33,597 bases of DNA from Eubacterium sp. (lineage in GTDB: Bacteria > Bacillota > Clostridia > Lachnospirales > Lachnospiraceae): contig JAAVZE010000027.1 in NCBI GenBank assembly GCA_022791495.1, positions 1 to 33,597 of the forward strand, in the 5' to 3' direction. Numbering within the stretch: position 1 is the first letter of the stretch; the number at the start of each line of letters is the position of its first letter. Position numbers and translations under genes: made by a program. Of the stretch, positions 8,871 through 15,000 are shown piece by piece. The notes below the pieces were generated by a model. It was given only the letters and a program-made list of their open reading frames with translations, was not told the DNA's origin and searched no databases.

Positions 8871-8975
8871 AGCAGCATGCACCGAAGGTGTTCCATGAGA
8901 GCCACGACACTGTGCAAGCTCGCTTGCAAACAGTGCCGTGGCTCTCATGGAAAAGATTGCGAAGCAAATGCTGGT
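8871..8975. repeat. Long inverted repeat, nested hairpin
   Basis: Arms 8891-8913 and 8930-8952 (23 bases each) are complementary except for one position. Inside them a second stem GCAAG (8914-8918) and CTTGC (8923-8927) closes a CTCG loop, with a 2-base bulge. Outer CAGCAT (8873-8878) and ATGCTG (8968-8973) extend the symmetry. There is no T-run after the stem, so it is not a normal intrinsic terminator. It may be a dispersed palindromic element. Confidence 0.75.
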
Positions 8976-9021
8976 GTTTTCATTATAAAAAAGAACGACA
9001 TAAGAGCGGTAAACGATATGA

Positions 9022-9080
9022 GTACACTATGGAAGGGCGCTGCGGCAGCTTGCGGCGGGCAGCGCCCTTCCATAGTGTAC
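9022..9080. repeat. Perfect 22-bp inverted repeat with 15-base loop
   Basis: Arms 9022-9043 and 9059-9080 are perfectly complementary; each contains the sequence GGAAGGGCGCTGC or its complement. The loop (9044-9058) is GC-rich. No T-run follows. It lies about 120 bases before recU and 50 bases after the previous inverted repeat, so the two form a pair of unrelated palindromes. Confidence 0.8.
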
Positions 9081-9200
9081 GAATAGACGAGGCTGCGGCG
9101 GCAGCTGAAAATTGGCAGCCGCGGAGGCTGAGAGCAGCAGGCAGGGAGCCTGTGGACCGGGCTGTTCACAGAGTTGCAGCTGCGACGGAAGAAGGTAATT

Positions 9201-9764
9201 ATGGCAACATGGAATTCCAGAGGTTTGCGGGGATCTTTTTTAGAAGAACTCATTAACCTCACAAATGAAAAATACAGAAATCAAAAGCTGGCGCTGATCC
9301 AGAAAGTGCCGACTCCCATCAAACCCATTCATATTGACCAGAGCACAAGACATATTACTTTGGCTTATTTTGAACAAAAAAGCACAGTAGATTATATTGG
9401 CGTCGTCCAGGGAATACCAGTCTGCTTTGATGCCAAAGAGTGTGCGGAGGATCGCTTTCCCCTCGCCAATATCCATGAGCACCAGATGAAGTTTATGGAA
9501 GAATTTGAGGCACAGGAGGGTATCGCTTTTTTACTTATTTACTTTAAAAACCGAGATTGTTTTATCTATCTTCCCTTTACATATTTAAAAACCTTCTGGG
9601 AACGAATGGAAAGGGGCGGGAAAAAAAGCTTTGCATTTGAAGAGCTGAACCCAGCTTTTGAAATATCTACATACTCCGGAACCTTTGTTCATTATCTTGA
9701 AAAAATTCAAATGGATCTGGAGGATAGACAGCAGCTTTCATGCAAGCATGACGCATCCACATGA
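9201..9764 (+). CDS. recU: Holliday junction resolvase RecU
   Basis: RecU is the Firmicutes resolvase that cuts four-way DNA junctions in recombination and chromosome segregation. This 187-residue protein shows family motifs: NSRGLRGSFLEELINLTNEKY at the start, QKVPTPIKP, AYFEQKSTVDYIGVVQGIPVCFDAKE (metal-binding Asp and the D/E-x-K nuclease core, about 65-90), FPLANIHEHQMKFM and GIAFLLIYF. The start ATG 9201 follows AGAAGG by a few bases; a TTG at 9174 would add residues unlike the family. The last residues, roughly from RQQLSCKHDAST, are encoded by the repeat element that begins near 9723, so the original C-terminus seems to have been replaced or extended. The catalytic core is intact. Confidence 0.92.
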   Translation: MATWNSRGLRGSFLEELINLTNEKYRNQKLALIQKVPTPIKPIHIDQSTRHITLAYFEQKSTVDYIGVVQGIPVCFDAKECAEDRFPLANIHEHQMKFMEEFEAQEGIAFLLIYFKNRDCFIYLPFTYLKTFWERMERGGKKSFAFEELNPAFEISTYSGTFVHYLEKIQMDLEDRQQLSCKHDAST

Positions 9765-9950
9765 TCGCTGTCACGTCTATCTATGAAAGCTGATTGCTCC
9801 GTGCTGTCGCACTCCCGCAATCACTGCCGGAATTCGTACTATCGGGCTGTCGCCCTGCGTACTCATTCCGTCTTGCCCGTCCAATGACCATGTGTCTGTG
9901 CATGTAAACACGCGCATCCACATGATCGCTGTCCGGGGCTTTCATAGAAA
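9723..9950. repeat. Compound intergenic repeat element overlapping the recU 3' end
   Basis: A 21-base direct repeat occurs at 9752-9772 and 9913-9933. An inverted pair CTATGAAAGC (9781-9790) and GCTTTCATAG (9938-9947) bounds 167 bases. Between them are two nested hairpins with the same TGTC loop: 9791-9823 (TGATTGC/GCAATCA outside, GTGC/GCAC inside) and 9828-9870 (CGGAAT/ATTCCG outside, GGGC/GCCC inside). The left part also has CAGCTTTCAT (9732-9741) paired with ATGAAAGCTG (9783-9792). The structure resembles a non-autonomous palindromic or MITE-like element. No transposase is present. It lies in the recU-SASP interval 9765-10104, which otherwise holds only the hairpin at 10027-10065. Confidence 0.65.
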
Positions 9951-10026
9951 AAACTTCCAGAATTAAAAAAACCTTCGTGGGTACAATAGTATCAGATAAC
10001 CGAGTGGCTTAAACATGAAATGTTTC

Positions 10027-10065
10027 GGTAACGGAATGTTTCATAAAAAAAGACATTCCGTTATC
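10027..10065 (+). other. 13-bp hairpin in the leader of the SASP gene
   Basis: Arms 10027-10039 and 10053-10065 pair over 13 positions (core TAACGGAATGT with ACATTCCGTTA, plus G-T and G-C). The loop is A-rich. It lies about 40 bases before the SASP start, so it may be an mRNA-stabilising leader, or a terminator of upstream transcription; no T-run follows. I could not place a convincing sigma-G promoter around it. Confidence 0.5.
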
Positions 10066-10104
10066 TCTCAAGATAAATACTAAAAAATACGGAGGTGAAT
10101 GATC

Positions 10105-10302
10105 ATGAGTAAATCTAGCAACAGAATGGAAGTACCACAGGCTAAAGACGCTATGGACAGATTCAAAATGGAGGTTGCATCCGAGCTTGGAGTAAACCTG
10201 AAAGACGGTTACAACGGTGACCTCACATCTAGAGAGGCTGGAAGCATCGGTGGCGAGATGGTTCGTCAGATGATCAAAAAGCAGGAAGAGTCTATGCGTT
10301 AG
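10105..10302 (+). CDS. Alpha/beta-type small acid-soluble spore protein
   Basis: This 65-residue protein coats and protects spore DNA and is degraded by the GPR protease on germination (family knowledge). The GPR recognition segment is seen in KMEVASELGVNL (about residues 20-31). The second conserved block is DLTSREAGSIGGEMVRQMIKKQEESM (about 39-64). Start ATG 10105 is chosen because GGAGGTG at 10091-10097 is seven bases upstream; ATG 10099 would touch the ribosome site. The gene stands alone and ends in a strong hairpin at 10342-10388. It would be expected in the forespore under sigma-G, though I did not find a clear promoter. Confidence 0.95.
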   Translation: MSKSSNRMEVPQAKDAMDRFKMEVASELGVNLKDGYNGDLTSREAGSIGGEMVRQMIKKQEESMR

Positions 10303-10341
10303 TAAGGAACAATTACTAATAAATAAATCTGCGTAAACAAC

Positions 10342-10388
10342 AAAAGGGCATTTCTGATAGAGCAATGAATATCGGGAGTGTCCTTTTT
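10342..10388 (+). terminator. Intrinsic terminator of the SASP gene
   Basis: The stem AAAAGGGCATTTCT (10342-10355) pairs with GGGAGTGTCCTTTT (10374-10387), 14 positions including several G-T pairs, followed by a T-run at 10384-10388. On the other strand the G-T pairs become mismatches, so it should work less well for the converging CPBP gene. Confidence 0.75.
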
Positions 10389-10409
10389 GCATATAACAAT
10401 TGTAATCTG

Positions 10410-11126
10410 TTATTTGATCAACGTCGAATAAATTTCCGGATGAAAAGAAGTTATTACAATTTGAATTGTGGTTGCTATATTCAAAATCCAATGCCCTGTC
10501 ATAATATAAGAAATAGAACATCCTCTATAGTATTGGAAGCATATCCATATCGTCAATGGGAAAAAAGATAAAAAACGATAGGTTATAAATTTCATATCAA
10601 ATATTGTAGGAATAAAACTATGCTGTAAGGCATAGAAAAATGCGGGGATGAAAATAGCTGCCCATTTTGAAGTGAAGCTATTTACCCCATATCCTAAATA
10701 TACTCCGTCCTCTGCGATCGTCGTTGTCAGTGGGAGTATAAAAATATTTAGTATAGCAAGATAAGGGGGAATAGGCGCTATCATCATCGGTGCAAGGTAG
10801 GGAAACTCACCATAACAAAGCATTCCTGCCAGATACATGCCTCCTATACCTAACAACAACATGATGACAATAAATAGAAATCCGTTGAAGATGTTTCTTT
10901 GTTTTTTTTCGTAATGTATCATTTCACGAAATGTCGTGTTGCCACATTTACAAATAATCCATAAAACAACGATGGTAACAAGGTTAATCACGGATGCAAG
11001 TATTGTCCACCAATGCGTAAGTTCTGTTAAATTCCTTTTGGTAATTATGCTGCAAAAAGAAAATGCAACTACAAACAGCAGGCATCGCATCGGTAAAAAA
11101 AACCATATTTTTTTATTATGTTTCAT
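10410..11126 (-). CDS. CPBP-like (CAAX protease/bacteriocin-processing) membrane protein
   Basis: This 238-residue integral membrane protein has about seven hydrophobic segments. The C-terminal half resembles CPBP intramembrane metalloproteases: TTIAEDGVYLGYG takes the place of motif 1 (EExxxR), YALQHS fits the aromatic-xxxH motif 2, and HWILN fits HxxxN motif 3. Motif 1 is degraded, with E-D instead of E-E and no arginine, so proteolytic activity is uncertain. I choose the start ATG at 11126 because AAGGAGG lies nine bases ahead. A longer frame to 11219 would overlap the TetR gene deeply. It overlaps the TetR stop by 11 bases, so the two are translated as one unit. Relatives are linked to bacteriocin immunity or abortive functions, but the role here is unknown. 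The gene is clearly more AT-rich than its neighbours. Confidence 0.75.
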   Translation of the reverse strand: MKHNKKIWFFLPMRCLLFVVAFSFCSIITKRNLTELTHWWTILASVINLVTIVVLWIICKCGNTTFREMIHYEKKQRNIFNGFLFIVIMLLLGIGGMYLAGMLCYGEFPYLAPMMIAPIPPYLAILNIFILPLTTTIAEDGVYLGYGVNSFTSKWAAIFIPAFFYALQHSFIPTIFDMKFITYRFLSFFPLTIWICFQYYRGCSISYIMTGHWILNIATTIQIVITSFHPEIYSTLIK

Positions 11127-11733
11127 TTGTAGTATCCTCCTTATAACCCGCCCCATGTAAAAGCATTGTAACTGTGTCAGAAATAAATAAATCCCGTTCG
11201 GTTTTGAAATATAAATCATATCCTAAAATTTCTTTCGCAATATCTTTTGCAAGAAAGGCTACCTGCATGGCAGAAACAAGAATAAATACAAGTAACTTTT
11301 TTGTTTCTTTATTTTGATGACTTCTAATAGCAAAAGCAAATCCTTTTTGTGTACAAACAGAATTGCTGTTTGCTAAATAATTTTTCATATCGCTTAAAAT
11401 TGATAGATTAGCAATCGCTTGATTTTCAAAAAGAAAATCAAAGGTTTGGCTTGCCCAAGATATTAAACGAGTCTTATCAGACAATCCATCCGCTTTATTA
11501 AAATCTGTTATATCTGGAGTAAATCCCAGCAACATTTTATTTATGATTCTTTGTATACATTCTGTTATAAGATTTTCTTTACCTCCAAAAAAATAATTGA
11601 TGGAACCTAATCCAATACCGGCCCTTTCTGCAATTAAACGAGAGGTGATTTTTTGTATGTCTCCGTTGTACTCTTTCAGTAATTTAGTGGTAATTTCAAT
11701 GATATGATTTTTACTTTTTTCGTTATCACTCAT
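11116..11733 (-). CDS. TetR family transcriptional regulator
   Basis: This 205-residue regulator has the TetR helix-turn-helix at about residues 10-55: IIEITTKLLKEY followed by ITSRLIAERAGIGLGSINYFFGGKENLI. The C-terminal ligand domain (about 60-205) is not recognisable as any known inducer class. The start ATG 11733 (MSDNEK) is preceded by GAGGGGG eight bases away; the upstream frame to 11760 runs over an operator and is unlikely. The promoter at 11765-11793 has two matched palindromes, which points to autorepression. It is the first gene of a two-gene unit with the CPBP-like protein, and both are AT-rich, suggesting recent acquisition. Confidence 0.9.
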   Translation of the reverse strand: MSDNEKSKNHIIEITTKLLKEYNGDIQKITSRLIAERAGIGLGSINYFFGGKENLITECIQRIINKMLLGFTPDITDFNKADGLSDKTRLISWASQTFDFLFENQAIANLSILSDMKNYLANSNSVCTQKGFAFAIRSHQNKETKKLLVFILVSAMQVAFLAKDIAKEILGYDLYFKTERDLFISDTVTMLLHGAGYKEDTTNET

Positions 11734-11746
11734 AACAATCCCCCTC

Positions 11747-11784
11747 TGAACAGTGTTCACACATATTATAGTGAACGCTGTTCA
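11747..11784. promoter_or_regulatory. Paired palindromic operators, likely TetR autoregulation
   Basis: Two 13-base sites of the form TGAACNNNGTTCA lie at 11747-11759 (TGAACAGTGTTCA) and 11772-11784 (TGAACGCTGTTCA), with centres 25 bases apart. One fills the spacer between the -35 and -10 boxes and the other covers the expected transcription start, so bound repressor would block the promoter. Confidence 0.8.
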
Positions 11785-11793
11785 GAAAGTCAA
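11765..11793 (-). promoter_or_regulatory. Sigma-A promoter of the tetR-CPBP unit
   Basis: Read on the minus strand, TTGACT (11788-11793) and TATAAT (11765-11770) are separated by exactly 17 bases, a near-consensus promoter about 30 bases before the tetR start codon. Confidence 0.85.
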
Positions 11794-11888
11794 TAGATTT
11801 TTGATCTTTCACCAAATGTAATAGGATGGGACGAAGGAAGGATATTCTATTAAGAAAAAGTATAAAAACGCAAGTTTTTTTCTGCTGT

Positions 11889-11922
11889 TTGCAATGTTAT
11901 ATGCGAAAATAGATGTTAAAAT
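11889..11922 (+). promoter_or_regulatory. Candidate regulated promoter of the first GH115 gene
   Basis: TTGCAATGTT (11889-11898), followed by a partly symmetric ATATGCGAA, lies ahead of a -10-like TAAAAT (11917-11922). The same ten bases begin 29 bases before the -10 box of the third GH115 gene; here the distance is 28. The element sits about 110 bases before the start codon. No good -35 box is seen, consistent with activator dependence. The rest of 11794-12001 is AT-rich with no gene. Confidence 0.5.
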
Positions 11923-12001
11923 AATAACAACAAATATTTGAGAAGGTATTTTGTAACTAAAGTTCCTAATAGTTATATCGTTATGCAGGAGGTGCAGTGA
12001 T

Positions 12002-15000
12002 ATGAAAAATCGAAAAAAGGGGTTAGCTATCTTGTGTATTGTAGCAATGGCAGGCAGCTTGTTTATGCAGAGTACATCTGGCATGGCTGCCACAAAAAAA
12101 GTTAAGCTTAATAAGACAAAGATATCCCTGAAAACGGGAGAAACGTATAAAATTAAGCTTAAAAATGGCAATAAAAAAGCCAAAGTAACGTGGGAAACGA
12201 ACAAGAAGAAGGTTGTAAAAATAACGCAAAAGTCGACAAAGGGGAAAACAGCCTACGCAAAGGTAAAAGGGCTAAAAACTGGCAAGGCAAAGATAAGGGC
12301 TGTATACAGAGTGGGAAAGAAGGTAAAAAAATTAAATTGTACTGTGACTGTCAAAAAGAAGGTGAATAAGGCTGTTCCTACAAAGAGACCAGCGTCGGTT
12401 ACCCCGACGAGCAACAATACGCCGGTCACTCCACCGGAAAATAATGATCCAGTCATTTCACCGGACAACCAAACTCCGGAAACAACACCGGGGAACCAGC
12501 CAGAGAATCCACAGACAGAGCCCATTACACTCTATAATGAGAAAATGGTAGCGCCTGTCATTATGGATTCCAGTTATGAGGGATCGGATGAAAACCAATA
12601 TGCGGAGAGAAATTACAGGCAGATTACGCGCGCGGTAACAGATTTGAGACAGGACATTGCAATGGTCACAGGGGCGATTGATGATTCAGAGATCCAGGCA
12701 ATGTTTGATGATAATACGGAGGACGAGAAGGAGCGTCTGGAGATGGCTGACACCTCCAAGGTTCCTGCGTTTGTGACTGATACGACAAATCTGACCACGG
12801 ACAGCGCCATTATAGTCGGTACGATTGATGACAGTCCAATAATAAAGAAGCTAATGGATTCAGGTAAACTGGAGGAAGCCAAAAGCCTAAAAGGTGTATG
12901 GGAAGGATATGTGATCAAGCAGGTAAAGAATCCGGTAAATGGTGTGAAAAATGCGCTTGTTATCGCAGGAAGTGATGCCAGAGGTACTATTTATGGCATC
13001 TATACGGTGTCGGAAGCCATCGGAGTATCCCCATTTTATTGGTATAGTGACGTACCTGTCCAGATCAAAGATGAAATACAATTTGATGCAATGGTTCCCA
13101 TTGTGAATGATGGGCCGGATGTAAAATACCGGGGGATTTTTATCAATGACGAGGAAAAGTCAAATGACTGGGCAGAGAAAAAATTTATCGGTGACGGAAA
13201 AAATGGTCCGGGAGTAAATTATTACAGAAGAGTATTTGAGCTTATGCTGCGCATGAAGGCAAATACCCTGTGGCCGGCGATGCATAACTGTTCTGTTGCA
13301 TTTAATAAAGTTGTTGATGAGGACGGGAATCCGGTAAATGCAAAAGAGGCTGCCGAATACGGCATTATTATGAGTGCCTCGCACTGTGAAATTCTTCTGC
13401 GCAATAACGTGGGTGAGTGGGGAGACTGGTTTAATAAGAATAAAGGAAGATTTCCGAATATAAAGTACTCAAATAATTCAGGTAAGGCCTATGATTTCAC
13501 ACTGAACAGAGAACTACTTTTAGAATACTGGCGAGAGCGCCTCACCGCAAACAAAGATTTTGAAAGTATACTTACGGTAGGAATACGAGGTCCCCATGAT
13601 GAAGCATTTAACTGTGAGGATCTCAGCATGTATAAAGGAAATAGTGTCCCTGAACAGAAAGTTGAATTCATGAAAGACGTCATTTCTTGCCAGCGGCAGT
13701 TGATCGCTGAGGTGTATGGGGAAGAAAATGTGCAAAAAGTTCCTCAGGCACTCATTCCATATAAGGAGATAAATGATGTATATAATGCAGGATTAAACGA
13801 ATATATGTTGTGGGATGGAGAAGAAGATTATAATGGCGACGGTGTTATTGACTGGAAAGATGACAATACCGATATTATGCTTATGTGGGCTGAGGACAAT
13901 GAAAATTATCTCAGACAGGATCTGACGGATGAAGAAGCAGCGAGAAAAGGCGGAGCAGGCATTTACTATCATATTTCTTATTGGGGGCCTCCGTCGAGCT
14001 ATTTGTGGCTGAATTCAACATCACTTTATGTAATGAGCGAACAGATGCATCGGGGATATGATATCGGCGCCGATGATTACTGGATCCTCAATGTAGGAGA
14101 TATAAAGCCCAGCGAGCCAAGTATGGAATTCTTTTTGAAAATGGCGTGGGATAGCGAGCATTGGAATGATACAACGGTGAAAGAGTATCTTCAGGGACAG
14201 GCCATAAGAGATTATGGAATGAACGAGGCGGACGCCAAAACGATGGCAGATGCCATATCCGAATATTATCAGATCAATGGGACGAGAAAAGCTGAATTTT
14301 ATGCAAAGGCAGACTTTGGCACTGCTCCAGAAGCTTTCAGTGCGACAGCGAATGGCGATGAAGCGATGTTGTGGATCGAGGGCAGTAAAAAAGTGGTAGA
14401 GGTATTAGATACTTTGTACAATAATCTATCGGAAGAATATAAGGATGCATTTTACGAACAATTTTATTACAATGTGCTTTCAGTAAATGACATTATCGAA
14501 AACTTCGGATATTATGAGAAGAATCTAATAGCAGCAGCACAGGGACGGATCGGCAGCGCCAATGTATATGCACAGCTGTCAAAGGATGCGGCAAAACGTG
14601 TAAGAGAGAGAAAAAATGAGTTTAACAGCAGGCACAATGATAAGTGGACTGGTTTTATGGATTATGACCATCCAGGACGAGGGTATCAGCTTGTTGGTGA
14701 TGGCGGAGAAAAATACGGTGAAGTATTAAATGTGTCAAAGGGCGTAGGGGCATCCTGTGAAAATTCAAAGGAAGCAGGAAAAGGAACGCTCCGGTTCAAT
14801 TCTCTAATCAAAGATGAGGCGCATTACTTTGATGTGTTTGACAAAAATGTGACACCGGAAAAATGGGTGGCGGAGGCCAGTGATGACTGGATCATGCTGA
14901 CTATGACAAACGGCGAGACAAGAACAGAACAGCGTGTGACAGTAACCGTTGACTGGGCAAAGGTGACAGACAAACAGTCAGGAACGATATCGGTATTCAA

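Larger units (their letters stand above)
8838..9200 (+). other. Non-coding interval with long inverted repeats before recU
   Basis: I see no convincing gene in this 363-base stretch. It holds two long inverted repeats (8871-8975 and 9022-9080) and a third, short GC-rich stem near 9092-9127 (CTGCGGC with GCCGCGG). Just upstream of recU is the ribosome site GAAGAAGG. Open frames here cross the repeats and have no family resemblance. Confidence 0.7.

Noticed and set aside
8877-9256. Open frames of 69 and 122 residues across 8877-9256
   Set aside because: They run through both inverted repeats, have Arg/Ala-rich composition typical of palindromic GC-rich DNA, no ribosome site, and the longer one overlaps the recU start.
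9723-9950. CRISPR array
   Set aside because: There are only two copies of the 21-base direct repeat, 140 bases apart, with palindromes between and no cas genes.
9960-10104. Sigma-G promoter for the SASP gene
   Set aside because: Candidate boxes such as GAATTA with AATAGTA, or a CATAAAA inside the hairpin, match the consensus only in part or have the wrong spacing.
11809-12204. Reverse-strand frame of 131 residues overlapping the first GH115 start
   Set aside because: It overlaps the signal peptide and Ig-like coding region, has no ribosome site and resembles no family.
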